Below are positions 10,059 through 18,169 of a DNA stretch of 64,000 bases, piece after piece. The DNA lies in assembly GCF_001870465.1 (NCBI RefSeq), contig NZ_MDGK01000017.1:1-64000 (forward strand), in the 5' to 3' direction. This DNA comes from Pseudomonas extremorientalis (GTDB lineage: Bacteria; Pseudomonadota; Gammaproteobacteria; Pseudomonadales; Pseudomonadaceae). How positions within the stretch are numbered: position 1 is the stretch's first letter; every line of letters starts with the position of its first letter. A program made the position numbers and the translations under genes. The notes below the pieces were generated by a model, which saw nothing but the letters and a program-made list of their open reading frames with translations, had not been told where the DNA came from and ran no database searches.

Positions 10059-11317
10059 CTGTCACCAAAGTGCGACCTACCCTGCGCTCGGTCATCGGCA
10101 GGGGGCACCTGATCCTGGCTCTGGTGGCGGTGACCCTGGCCAGCATCTCGCTGACCCTGCTGGGTGTGCTGGCGCTGCGGGTGTATGCCGAACACAACCT
10201 GCACCTGATCGCGCGCTCTATCAACTACACCGTGGAAGCGGCAGTGGTGTTCAACGACAGCGCGGCAGCCACTGAAGCGCTCAGCCTGATCGCCTCCACC
10301 GAAGAAGTGGCCCAGGCCGAAGTCTTCGACGCCAATGGCAAGTTGCTGGCGCAGTGGATACGTCCGGATACCGGCATGCTCTCGCGAGTTGAACTGGAGC
10401 TGGCGCACACCCTGCTCGAACAACCCATCAGCCAGCCTATCCTCCACCAAGGGCGAGTCATCGGCAGCACTCACCTCACCGGTCACGGCGGTAGCCTGCT
10501 GCGTTTCCTGCTCAGTGGCCTGGCCGGGATCCTCATCTGCACCGCGCTCAGCGCGTGGATCGCTCTGCACCTGGCGCGACGCTTATTGCGCGGTATCACC
10601 GGCCCACTGCAAAGCCTCGCCGCCGTGGCCCACGCCGCCCGCAGCGAACGCGACTTCGATCGCCGTGTGCCGCCGGCGCGAATCGCCGAGTTGGACAGCC
10701 TGGGCAGCGACTTCAACGCTTTGCTCGGCGAGATGGAAGCCTGGCAAAACCATCTGCAAAGCGAAAACGAATCCCTCGCCCACCAGGCCAATCACGACAG
10801 CCTCACCGGCCTGCCTAACCGTGCGTACTTCGAAGGCCGTCTGATCCGTGCCCTGCGCAGTGCGGCCAAGGCCAAGGAACAACTGGCGGTGCTCTACCTC
10901 GACAGCGACCGTTTCAAAGAGATCAACGACAGCTTTGGCCACGCCGCCGGCGATGCCGTTCTCGTAGCGGTGGCCGAGCGCGTGCGTGCGCAACTGCGTG
11001 AGGATGACCTGGTCGCGCGCCTGGGCGGTGACGAGTTCGCCATCCTGCTGGCGCCGCTGCACAAGGTGGAAGACGCCGAGCGCATCGCCGACAAAATCAT
11101 CGCCAGCATGGACCTGCCGATTCCGGTGCCCGGCAACACCCAGGTGTTGACCTCACTCAGTATCGGTATCGCCATCTACCCTGATCATGGCGCCACACCC
11201 GGCACCTTGCTCAATGCCGCCGACGCGGCGATGTACCAGGCCAAGCGTTTGTCCTCGGGCGGCCAGCAAACGGCGGAGTCGGAGAATTCCGTCGTCAACG
11301 TTCAACACAGGAGTTGA
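10055..11317 (+). CDS. yfiN: Membrane diguanylate cyclase YfiN (TpbB)
   Basis: YfiN makes cyclic-di-GMP at the inner membrane and promotes biofilm and exopolysaccharide. The 420-aa product has a first transmembrane segment near 20-42, a periplasmic CHASE8-type sensor region, a second segment near 150-172, a HAMP linker, and a GGDEF domain. The catalytic motif GGDEF is intact at 324-328. An RxxD inhibitory-site motif (R315-D318) lies five residues before it. It is sandwiched between yfiR and yfiB, matching the known YfiBNR signalling system in which YfiR represses YfiN and YfiB relieves repression. Confidence 0.94.
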   Translation: MTVTKVRPTLRSVIGRGHLILALVAVTLASISLTLLGVLALRVYAEHNLHLIARSINYTVEAAVVFNDSAAATEALSLIASTEEVAQAEVFDANGKLLAQWIRPDTGMLSRVELELAHTLLEQPISQPILHQGRVIGSTHLTGHGGSLLRFLLSGLAGILICTALSAWIALHLARRLLRGITGPLQSLAAVAHAARSERDFDRRVPPARIAELDSLGSDFNALLGEMEAWQNHLQSENESLAHQANHDSLTGLPNRAYFEGRLIRALRSAAKAKEQLAVLYLDSDRFKEINDSFGHAAGDAVLVAVAERVRAQLREDDLVARLGGDEFAILLAPLHKVEDAERIADKIIASMDLPIPVPGNTQVLTSLSIGIAIYPDHGATPGTLLNAADAAMYQAKRLSSGGQQTAESENSVVNVQHRS

Positions 11318-11321
11318 CCCC

Positions 11322-11813
11322 TTGTTCACAACCGCGCGTTTCATGTTTATCACCTTGCTGGTGGCCCTGCTCGCCCTTGGCGGCTGCCAGACCGCTCCAC
11401 CCAAAGGCCTTACCCCGGCACAAGTCGCGGTCCTCAAGCAGCAAGGCTTCGAACTGACCGACGAAGGCTGGGCCTTCGGCCTGTCCGGTAAAGTGCTGTT
11501 TGGCAGCGACGTCGAGACGCTCAACCAACCCAGCACCGACATCGTCCAACGCATCGGCAAGGCCTTGCTGGGTGTCGGCATCGAGCGCGTGCGCGTCGAC
11601 GGCCACACCGACGCTTCCGGCAAGGAAACCTACAACCAGCAACTGTCCCTGCGCCGCGCGAAAAGCGTGGCGGCGGTGTTGACCGGTGTGGGCATGAAAG
11701 AAGAAAACATCCAACTGCGCGGCTTGGGCAGCAGCGAGCCGGTGGCCTCCAACGATACGGCGGCAGGGCGCACGGAGAATCGGCGGGTGTCGATTGTGGT
11801 GATTGCGGACTGA
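11322..11813 (+). CDS. yfiB: OmpA-like lipoprotein YfiB
   Basis: YfiB is an outer-membrane lipoprotein that binds peptidoglycan and sequesters YfiR. The product is 163 aa from the TTG at 11322, which has AGGAG eight bases upstream; an ATG at 11343 would give 156 aa but lacks a good ribosome site. The lipobox LALGGC is followed by an OmpA-like domain (VRVDGHTDASG, LSLRRAKSV, GLGSSEPVASN, NRRVSIVV). It starts 4 bases after the yfiN stop. Confidence 0.9.
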   Translation: MFTTARFMFITLLVALLALGGCQTAPPKGLTPAQVAVLKQQGFELTDEGWAFGLSGKVLFGSDVETLNQPSTDIVQRIGKALLGVGIERVRVDGHTDASGKETYNQQLSLRRAKSVAAVLTGVGMKEENIQLRGLGSSEPVASNDTAAGRTENRRVSIVVIAD

Positions 11814-11846
11814 GTCACTACCCCCATCTCAACTTGAAACCCAATC

Positions 11847-11941
11847 AACTGTGGGAGCTGGCTTGCCAGCGATGGCAGTGTGTCAGTCAGTACATCCGGT
11901 ACTGAGACACCACTATCGCCGGCAAGCCAGCTCCCACAGTT
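11847..11941. repeat. REPIN (inverted REP pair)
   Basis: Two inverted copies (TGTGGGAGCTGGCTTGCC and its complement) are separated by a spacer with a further inverted segment. This is the REPIN arrangement described for P. fluorescens. From its end to 12095 I see only AT-richer leader DNA of the next gene. Confidence 0.9.
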
Positions 11942-12101
11942 GGTTTGGCGGTGCGCATGAAACAGCGTTTGCTAAGTAACTTCTACGTAGGAAAGCTCTG
12001 CCATGACGAATTTTGATGGCTAGGCTGACGAGGTTTCGCTTTTTCGCAAACGGTGGGCTTAGTTAAATGAACGCTCCAACTAACCACCGTAAAGGATGGC
12101 G

Positions 12102-13049
12102 ATGAATATAAACGTCAGTGATTTCCGGCAAGCAGTTTCCAAAGTTAGACTTTCAAAATGTGCCTTCGATGAACTTTTGAGCGCAAGAGAGTTGCTAGCA
12201 TGTGAAAGTCAGGGGGCTCGATTCGATACCAAGGCTGCCTACATCAATTCTCTACAATCATCCGTCTTGAGTGAGGAACTAGATAGAATCCGAACCATGA
12301 TCGACCATGAATGCCATGTCTTGATTCTTGATGGTTTTAAGGTCGAGAAACTTGAAAACTTTAAATCACTGATATGGACATTTGGTTCGCTACTTGGCGT
12401 ACCTATGGTACAGAATCATCTGGGTCACAAGGTGATTGAGGTTTATGACAGAGGCGGTAAGAGTATTGAGGAGGGGGCTAGATACCATCAAACCCGTCAA
12501 GGTGCGTACGTACACAACGATGGAGTGAGCGATCCGCTACCTATCGATTACTTGATCCTGGCTTGCGGACAGCAAGCGCTTTTGGGCGGCGAGAGCATCC
12601 TGATTGATGCAAGCGCGGTATACGCGGAGCTGATGGCGTTTCCGGAAATATTGGAAGAGCTTAAATGCAACTTCTTTTTTGAAAACCGCGGTATGTCAGA
12701 TGAAGAGCAGCTTTTCAAGGCGCCCATTCTGAGTTTTTCCAATGAAGGCATTCCACTGATCAGATACTTTCGGGTCTACATTGAATCCGCCCACATCAAA
12801 GCGGGAGTGCCGTTAACGGTGGCTCAATGTCAAGCGCTGGACTTTCTGGATACTGTTCTCGATCAGTCATCCGTTCAGCAGCGAGTGTTGCTGGAATCAG
12901 GGCAGGTACTTATTTCGGCCGATAATAAGTTTCTTCATACTCACACGCACTTCATTGACAGGAATACGCCACGTTGTGTGATAGATGATGCTGAGTCTTT
13001 GAGCGATCTAAATCGCTACATGCTACGGATGTGGTTGCGTAAACAATGA
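12102..13049 (+). CDS. TauD/TfdA-like Fe(II)/2-oxoglutarate oxygenase (clavaminate synthase-like)
   Basis: A predicted soluble 315-aa oxygenase. H138 and D140 in YVHNDGVSDP form the HxD iron motif. The third ligand is likely H279 in ADNKFLHTHTHF, in the DNxxxH context of clavaminate synthase-like amino acid hydroxylases, and R294 could bind 2-oxoglutarate. The substrate is unknown; hydroxylation of a free amino acid or related acid is an inference. The ATG at 12102 is preferred over 12096 because AAAGG lies six bases before it. Base composition is visibly more AT-rich than the neighbours, suggesting acquisition. An exporter and a LysR regulator follow on the same strand. Confidence 0.75.
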   Translation: MNINVSDFRQAVSKVRLSKCAFDELLSARELLACESQGARFDTKAAYINSLQSSVLSEELDRIRTMIDHECHVLILDGFKVEKLENFKSLIWTFGSLLGVPMVQNHLGHKVIEVYDRGGKSIEEGARYHQTRQGAYVHNDGVSDPLPIDYLILACGQQALLGGESILIDASAVYAELMAFPEILEELKCNFFFENRGMSDEEQLFKAPILSFSNEGIPLIRYFRVYIESAHIKAGVPLTVAQCQALDFLDTVLDQSSVQQRVLLESGQVLISADNKFLHTHTHFIDRNTPRCVIDDAESLSDLNRYMLRMWLRKQ

Positions 13050-13102
13050 CACCTCGATGCCCATAGCGTACATCCTCTACTATCCGCCATAAGCCGAGCC
13101 CC

Positions 13103-13951
13103 ATGGACAACTCCGATATCGCGATCACGCTGGTCTTGATCTCAGCCTTCATGCACGCCACTTGGAACGCTGTCGTCCGCGCCGGCAGCAGTCGCTTCAT
13201 GACCTTGGCCATGGTGGATGGCACCGCCCTGGTGATATGCCTTTTGGCGTTGCCGTTTGTCAGCGTGCCGAGCCTGGAGGTGTGGGGCTACATCCTCGTC
13301 TCCGTGGGACTCAATACGGTCTATCGGCTATTTCTGATCAAAGCCTACGAAGCGGGAGATTTCGGGCAGGTGTACCCGGTGATGCGTGGGATACCGCCGG
13401 TACTGGTCGCTTTATTTTCCTACTTTCTGTTGCATGAGCAGTTGTCACGCGAGGTGCTGGCGGGTGTGGTGTTGATTTGTGTAGGCATTATCAGCCTGAC
13501 CTTTGTGCGCAGGATGACGGCGCAGATGCTCAAGCCGATCCTGATGGCGGTGTGTGCCGGGGCGTTTATCGCGGCTTACACGGTGGTGGACGCCAAAGGC
13601 GTGAGAGCCAGTGAAACGGTGTTGCAATACATCATCTACCTGACGGTATTCCAGAGCATTCCGATCCCGGTTCTGGCGTTTTCCAGGGAGCGTTTGGCCT
13701 TGATGCGAGCGATACGTGGGCATTGGCGAGTCGGCCTGTTGGGCGGTGTTTTTTACCTGGCGTCTTACGGATTGGTGTTGTTTGCATTGTCGCTGGACGC
13801 GGTGGCCAAGGTCTCAGCGCTGCGGGAAACCAGTGTTATTATCGGCGCCATTATTGCCGCGCTGTTCTTTCACGAACAGTTTGGTTGGCGACGGATGCTG
13901 TCGGCATTCGTCATTGTTTGCGGGATCATCTTGATCAAAGTGAGCACCTGA
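13103..13951 (+). CDS. EamA/DMT family transporter
   Basis: A 282-aa inner-membrane protein with about ten hydrophobic segments arranged as two EamA repeats (N-terminal half with MHATWNAVVRAG; C-terminal half with ASYGLVLFALSLDAVAKVSALRETS). Members of the drug/metabolite transporter superfamily often export amino acids or their derivatives. It lies 53 bp after the oxygenase, and its stop shares a base with the LysR start (TGATG), so the three genes probably form one unit. The cargo may be the oxygenase product, which is an inference. Confidence 0.85.
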   Translation: MDNSDIAITLVLISAFMHATWNAVVRAGSSRFMTLAMVDGTALVICLLALPFVSVPSLEVWGYILVSVGLNTVYRLFLIKAYEAGDFGQVYPVMRGIPPVLVALFSYFLLHEQLSREVLAGVVLICVGIISLTFVRRMTAQMLKPILMAVCAGAFIAAYTVVDAKGVRASETVLQYIIYLTVFQSIPIPVLAFSRERLALMRAIRGHWRVGLLGGVFYLASYGLVLFALSLDAVAKVSALRETSVIIGAIIAALFFHEQFGWRRMLSAFVIVCGIILIKVST

Positions 13952-14898
13952 TGGCCCAGCGTCCGCCTCCCACTCCGATGCTTCAAGCGTTCGTCAGCGC
14001 TGCGCAAACCGGTAGCTTTGCGCGTGCGGCGTCGCAGCTTAACCTCACCGCTAGCGCCATCAGCCATCAAATTGCAGGCCTGGAGGAATGGTGGGGCGTG
14101 CAGTTGTTTGAGCGGCATTCGCGCGGCGTCAAGCTGACGTCCGCAGGGCAGGCTTTGTTGCCAGTCACCGACGGATTTTTCAAGGCGCTGGATGGGGTCT
14201 TGCATTCACTCAACCCCGCAAAGTCCCGTCCGCTGTACCTCTCATGCACGTCCTCGCTCTGTTCGACATGGCTGATCCCCAGGATGCACGGCTCTCACAC
14301 TGAGGCTTCGTTCAACCTTGATCTGGTGTTGACCAGCGCCGACATCAACAGCACCAGTCTGGAAGCGCATCAATACGATGTCGCGGTGGTGATGGGGTAT
14401 GGCGATTACCCGGATCATCATGTTGAACTGCTGATGCGTGACGCGGTGTTCCCCGTTTGCTCGCCGGAATTTCTAAGGCCGAAGGGGGATATTGCGCCGG
14501 AGGATGTCGCCCAATACCCGCTGATTCATAGGATGGACGATCAGGTGTGTCCGGGGTGGGAAAGCTGGTTTGCGTTTCAGGGCCTGCCGACGCCGCCTTA
14601 TCACCATGGGCCGCGCTTTCCGGATTCGAGCCTGGCGATCAGTCTGGCGGTAAAGGGCGCAGGGATTGCGCTGGGCAGGACTGCGTTGGTGTATGACCAA
14701 TTGGAAAACGGTGCATTGGTTGCGTTGAAAAGCCCCGTGATGATGTCCCCTGCGGCCTACTACATCATTTGTCGAAATGGGCGGCAGTCAGAGCCGGATA
14801 TTGCGCGTCTGATTGAATGGCTCAAAAACCGTGCGGGTGAGTTCCTGCGCGAAGTTCGGGCTCGGTATCCACAAATAGCCGGGACTACCGTCGTTTAA
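13951..14898 (+). CDS. LysR family transcriptional regulator (GcvA-like)
   Basis: A 315-aa regulator. The N-terminal winged helix-turn-helix (MLQAFVSAAQTGSFARAASQ, LTASAISHQIAGLEEWWGVQ) is followed by a LysR substrate-binding domain. The start region PPTPMLQAF resembles the GcvA/AmpR subgroup. The ATG overlaps the exporter stop by one base. The frame is open further upstream inside the exporter gene, but the coupled start is the sensible one. It probably controls the oxygenase-exporter pair. Confidence 0.85.
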   Translation: MAQRPPPTPMLQAFVSAAQTGSFARAASQLNLTASAISHQIAGLEEWWGVQLFERHSRGVKLTSAGQALLPVTDGFFKALDGVLHSLNPAKSRPLYLSCTSSLCSTWLIPRMHGSHTEASFNLDLVLTSADINSTSLEAHQYDVAVVMGYGDYPDHHVELLMRDAVFPVCSPEFLRPKGDIAPEDVAQYPLIHRMDDQVCPGWESWFAFQGLPTPPYHHGPRFPDSSLAISLAVKGAGIALGRTALVYDQLENGALVALKSPVMMSPAAYYIICRNGRQSEPDIARLIEWLKNRAGEFLREVRARYPQIAGTTVV

Positions 14899-14903
14899 AT
14901 GTT

Positions 14904-14924
14904 GGGAGGAGCAGGGCTCCTCCC
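14904..14924. terminator. Perfect 9-bp hairpin between convergent genes
   Basis: GGGAGGAGC-AGG-GCTCCTCCC lies between the LysR gene and the convergent DUF3077 gene. There is no T-run, so it may be a REP remnant or a bidirectional transcript-end structure. Confidence 0.45.
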
Positions 14925-14943
14925 GCACTCGAGCGGTGTTCGC

Positions 14944-15234
14944 TTAACGGCCCGGTGTCATCGCTTGCGTGAGGTCATCGACCACGGCTTTGCCCATCTC
15001 ACACAGGTAATGCGCGGCCCACGCGTATTGCTCGCCGCGTACATCCATGGCGGCTTCCATCGCGAGTTTCTTGGAGTAGAACAGCAGGGTGGAGGCGTGC
15101 TCCAGCGCTTCCTCAATGGGCATGCCGGCGTTGACGCGGAACAGCGGTTTTTCGTTTTCGCCGTAGTCGCCGAAGGTGACTACGCCGAGGGTGGTGATGG
15201 AGGAAAGCGGTGGATCGGGGACGATTTTTGACAT
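14944..15234 (-). CDS. DUF3077 family small protein
   Basis: A 96-aa soluble protein of unknown function (MSKIVPDPPLSSITTLGVVT..., with AGMPIEEALEHASTLLFYSK and AAMDVRGEQYAWAAHYLCEM), matching the Pseudomonas DUF3077 family. The ATG at 15234 has GGGA about nine bases upstream; a GTG at 15267 is a poorer alternative. The ribosome site lies inside an 11-base segment exactly complementary to the loop of the C4-like RNA encoded just upstream, so expression is probably under antisense control. No function is assigned. Confidence 0.8.
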   Translation of the reverse strand: MSKIVPDPPLSSITTLGVVTFGDYGENEKPLFRVNAGMPIEEALEHASTLLFYSKKLAMEAAMDVRGEQYAWAAHYLCEMGKAVVDDLTQAMTPGR

Positions 15235-15239
15235 GATGT

Positions 15240-15250
15240 TTCCCAAATTT
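15240..15250 (-). promoter_or_regulatory. Predicted antisense target 'a' over the DUF3077 ribosome site
   Basis: On the minus strand this reads AAATTTGGGAA and includes the GGGA ribosome site of the DUF3077 gene. It is the exact complement of 15322-15332 in the C4-like RNA. A second short target (TTAGCGA, complement of 15274-15280) lies 24 bases further upstream and is complementary to TCGCTAA in the RNA (15309-15315). Confidence 0.65.
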
Positions 15251-15291
15251 GCAGTAGGGGTCACCACGGCATGTCGCTAAACATGAAGAGG

Positions 15292-15369
15292 TGGCAGCTG
15301 TACACGGGTTAGCGAACCGGTAAATTTGGGAACCCGGCAGACCCGAAGGTCTCCCGCGTACAGCCGCCA
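15292..15369 (-). ncRNA. C4-like antisense RNA
   Basis: The minus strand folds into a closed multibranch structure. The outer stem pairs 15292-15309 with 15352-15369 (TGGCGGCTGTACGCGGG against its near-complement). A tetraloop hairpin follows (AGACC-TTCG-GGTCT, 15339-15352), then a second hairpin closed by CCGG whose loop exposes TTCCCAAATTT, and then the TCGCTAACCC strand. The arrangement and words such as GCCGGGTT and GCTAACCC match my memory of the phage P1/P7 C4 antisense RNA family (Rfam RF01695), which could not be checked here. Two exposed segments are complementary to the leader of the downstream DUF3077 gene. Confidence 0.65.
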
Positions 15370-15373
15370 TAAA

Positions 15374-15402
15374 ATGGTAGAGACAGGTAAAAAGCCTGGC
15401 AA
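15374..15402 (-). promoter_or_regulatory. Sigma-70-type promoter for the C4-like RNA
   Basis: On the minus strand TTGCCA (15402-15397) is followed after exactly 17 bp by TACCAT (15379-15374). The predicted start falls at about 15367-15370, at the base of the RNA's closing stem. A third TTTAGCGA word is found upstream at 15433-15441. The rest of the gap to 15560 shows no gene. Confidence 0.6.
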
Positions 15403-15560
15403 TACTTTGGCATCACATCCCAACTAATCCGAGTCGCTAAACCCGATCGCTGATGAGCAGCGAAGTCAGGAGGCTAGTGACCCAAACGGTAAGGCGCAAT
15501 GGGGTAGAGAGTCTCTAGGAAACGTCCTGCAAATTAAAGCGAATCATCGTTGATGGCCCT

Positions 15561-16508
15561 TTAATCCGCGAACCTGATCTCCCTGGTCTCCCCCATCAAC
15601 AGCCCCTGATTCTGCTCCGTCACCTCCCTGATGTAGTCCCACAACAACGTAATCCGCTTCAACTTCCTCAGATCCTCCCGGCAATACATCCAGAACTGGC
15701 GAGTGATGGAAATCTGCTCCCCCAGCACCGGTAACAACCGTGGATCCTGCGCCGCCAAAAAACACGGCAATATCGCCATCGACCGCCCTTGCTGCGCCGC
15801 CACGTACTGCGCAATCACGCTGGTACTGCGCAAACTGGCGCTGGCTCCGGGCACTACGTTTGCCAGGTACAGCAGCTCCGAGCTGAACGCCAAGTCATCC
15901 ACATAGCTGATAAACGGATGCTCGGCCAAGTCCACTGGTTTGCGGATCGGCGGGTGTTGATCGAGGTATTCCTGGGTTGCGTACAGCTGCAATTTGTAGT
16001 CGCACAGTTTGCAGCACACATACGGCCCGTGTTCCGGGCGTTCCAGGGCGATGACGATGTCGGCTTCGCGCTTGGACAGGCTGATGAAGTGCGGCAGGGG
16101 CAGGATGTCTACCGAGATGGCCGGGTAGGTGTCGACGAAGTGGCTCAATTGCGGGGTGACGAAGAAGCTGCCGAACCCTTCGGTGCAGCCCATGCGCACG
16201 TGGCCGGACAACGCCACGCCGGAGCCGGAGACTTGTTCGCAGGCCATGTGCAGGGTGCTTTCGATGGACTCGGCATAGCCCAGCAAACGCTGGCCCTCGC
16301 TGGTGAGTACGAAGCCGTTGGTCCGGGATTTTTCGAACAGCAGGGTGCCGAGGGACACTTCCAGCGAACTGATGCGCCGCGACACGGTGGTGTAGTCCAC
16401 CGCCAGGCGCTTGGCGGCCACGCTGGCCTTGCGGGTGCGGGCCACTTCGAGGAAAAACTTCAGGTCATCCCAGTTCAGGGAGCCCAGGGATGTGATGTTT
16501 TTTTGCAT
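15561..16508 (-). CDS. LysR family transcriptional regulator divergent from mmsAB
   Basis: A 315-aa regulator with an N-terminal helix-turn-helix ([39 protein letters not shown]) and a C-terminal effector domain. The ATG at 16508 gives the usual LysR start ([13 protein letters not shown]); the frame is open upstream to 16583 but those codons lie in the promoter region. It is transcribed away from mmsA with a 129-bp shared gap, the classic LysR layout, so control of valine degradation is likely. In P. aeruginosa the mmsAB regulator is AraC-type, so this differs. Confidence 0.85.
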   Translation of the reverse strand: MQKNITSLGSLNWDDLKFFLEVARTRKASVAAKRLAVDYTTVSRRISSLEVSLGTLLFEKSRTNGFVLTSEGQRLLGYAESIESTLHMACEQVSGSGVALSGHVRMGCTEGFGSFFVTPQLSHFVDTYPAISVDILPLPHFISLSKREADIVIALERPEHGPYVCCKLCDYKLQLYATQEYLDQHPPIRKPVDLAEHPFISYVDDLAFSSELLYLANVVPGASASLRSTSVIAQYVAAQQGRSMAILPCFLAAQDPRLLPVLGEQISITRQFWMYCREDLRKLKRITLLWDYIREVTEQNQGLLMGETREIRFAD

Positions 16509-16523
16509 ATTGGTCCGGCTTTT

Positions 16524-16552
16524 ATGTGCGTTCTTATTAGAGATTTGCACAT
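16524..16552. promoter_or_regulatory. Inverted repeat in the LysR/mmsA gap
   Basis: ATGTGC (16524-16529) and GCACAT (16547-16552) form a perfect inverted repeat with a 17-bp spacer, 16 bp from the LysR start codon. It could be an operator for the divergent pair, but the spacing is wider than the usual LysR T-N11-A box. Confidence 0.35.
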
Positions 16553-16637
16553 CTATACTCCAAAAACAGTCCGAACGCCTCATTTCCCAAGGCGGTTACG
16601 CGCCTTGTCTCTGCATAAATATAAGATTGGAGACCAC

Positions 16638-18155
16638 ATGAACGCATCTGCCGATATTTCCGTGCAACAGGTCAAGTTGCTGATCAACGGCGAGTGGGTC
16701 GAGTCCAAGACCACCGAGTGGCAAGACATCGTCAACCCGGCCACCCAAGAGGTGCTGGCCAAAGTCCCGTTCGCCACTGCCGATGAAGTCAACGCTGCCA
16801 TCGATGCTGCCCACCGCGCCTTCCAGACCTGGAAGCTGACGCCGATCGGCGCGCGCATGCGCATCATGCTCAAGCTGCAAGCCTTGATCCGCGAACATTC
16901 CAAGCGCATCGCCGTGGTCCTCAGCAACGAGCAGGGCAAGACCATTGCCGATGCCGAGGGCGATATTTTCCGTGGCCTGGAAGTGGTGGAACACGCCTGC
17001 TCCATCGGCACCCTGCAAATGGGCGAGTTTGCTGAAAACGTCGCTGGTGGCGTTGACACCTACACCCTGCGCCAACCCATCGGCGTGTGCGCCGGTATCA
17101 CCCCGTTCAACTTCCCGGCGATGATCCCGCTGTGGATGTTCCCGATGGCCATTGCCTGCGGTAACACCTTCGTCCTCAAGCCCTCCGAGCAGGACCCGCT
17201 GTCGACCATGCTGCTCGTCGAGCTGGCGCTGGAAGCTGGCGTGCCGGCTGGCGTGCTCAACGTGGTGCACGGCGGTAAGGACGTGGTGGATGCACTGTGC
17301 ACCCACAAAGACATCAAGGCTGTGTCCTTCGTGGGCTCGACCGCCGTGGGCACTCATGTCTACGACTTGGCCGGCAAACACGGCAAGCGCGTGCAGTCGA
17401 TGATGGGCGCCAAGAACCACGCCGTGGTGCTGCCGGATGCCAACCGTGAACACACCCTCAATGCCCTGGTCGGCGCCGGTTTCGGTGCGGCGGGCCAACG
17501 TTGCATGGCCACTTCGGTGGTGGTGCTGGTGGGCGCGTCCAAGCAATGGCTGCCGGACCTGAAAGCGCTGGCGCAAAAGCTCAAGGTCAATGCGGGGAGC
17601 GAAGCCGGCACCGATGTCGGCCCGGTGATTTCCAAGCGTGCCAAGGCACGCATTCTGGAGCTGATCGAAAGCGGTGTGAAAGAGGGCGCCAAGCTGGAGC
17701 TGGATGGCCGCGACATCAAGGTGCCGGGCTTCGAGCAAGGCAACTTTGTCGGCCCGACGCTGTTCTCGGGCGTGACCACCGACATGCAGATCTATACCCA
17801 GGAAATCTTCGGCCCGGTGCTGGTGGTGCTGGAAGTGGCGACCCTCGATGAGGCCATCGCCCTGGTCAACGCCAACCCGTTCGGCAACGGTACCGGCCTG
17901 TTCACCCAGAGCGGCGCGGCGGCGCGCAAGTTCCAGAGCGAAATCGACGTAGGCCAGGTCGGCATCAACATCCCGATCCCGGTGCCGGTGCCGTTCTTCA
18001 GCTTCACCGGTTCCCGTGGTTCCAAGCTTGGCGACCTCGGCCCATATGGCAAGCAAGTGGTGCAGTTCTACACCCAGACCAAGACCGTCACCAGCCGCTG
18101 GTTCGATGACGACACGGTCAACGATGGCGTCAACACCACCATCAACCTGCGCTGA
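16638..18155 (+). CDS. mmsA: CoA-acylating methylmalonate-semialdehyde dehydrogenase
   Basis: MmsA oxidises methylmalonate semialdehyde to propionyl-CoA (and malonate semialdehyde to acetyl-CoA) with NAD and CoA in valine and thymine breakdown. The 505-aa protein has the aldehyde dehydrogenase fold: cofactor segment [16 protein letters not shown] (typical of MmsA), [10 protein letters not shown], and catalytic C289 in [11 protein letters not shown]. The ATG at 16638 follows a GGAG ribosome site; the long open frame upstream is not coding. mmsB follows after 14 bp. Confidence 0.95.
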   Translation: MNASADISVQQVKLLINGEWVESKTTEWQDIVNPATQEVLAKVPFATADEVNAAIDAAHRAFQTWKLTPIGARMRIMLKLQALIREHSKRIAVVLSNEQGKTIADAEGDIFRGLEVVEHACSIGTLQMGEFAENVAGGVDTYTLRQPIGVCAGITPFNFPAMIPLWMFPMAIACGNTFVLKPSEQDPLSTMLLVELALEAGVPAGVLNVVHGGKDVVDALCTHKDIKAVSFVGSTAVGTHVYDLAGKHGKRVQSMMGAKNHAVVLPDANREHTLNALVGAGFGAAGQRCMATSVVVLVGASKQWLPDLKALAQKLKVNAGSEAGTDVGPVISKRAKARILELIESGVKEGAKLELDGRDIKVPGFEQGNFVGPTLFSGVTTDMQIYTQEIFGPVLVVLEVATLDEAIALVNANPFGNGTGLFTQSGAAARKFQSEIDVGQVGINIPIPVPVPFFSFTGSRGSKLGDLGPYGKQVVQFYTQTKTVTSRWFDDDTVNDGVNTTINLR

Positions 18156-18169
18156 TCCGGGAGACGACC

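Noticed and set aside
15235..15560. Prophage remnant suggested by the C4-like RNA
   Set aside because: No integrase, repressor, structural gene or tRNA attachment site nearby; flanks are ordinary regulator genes.
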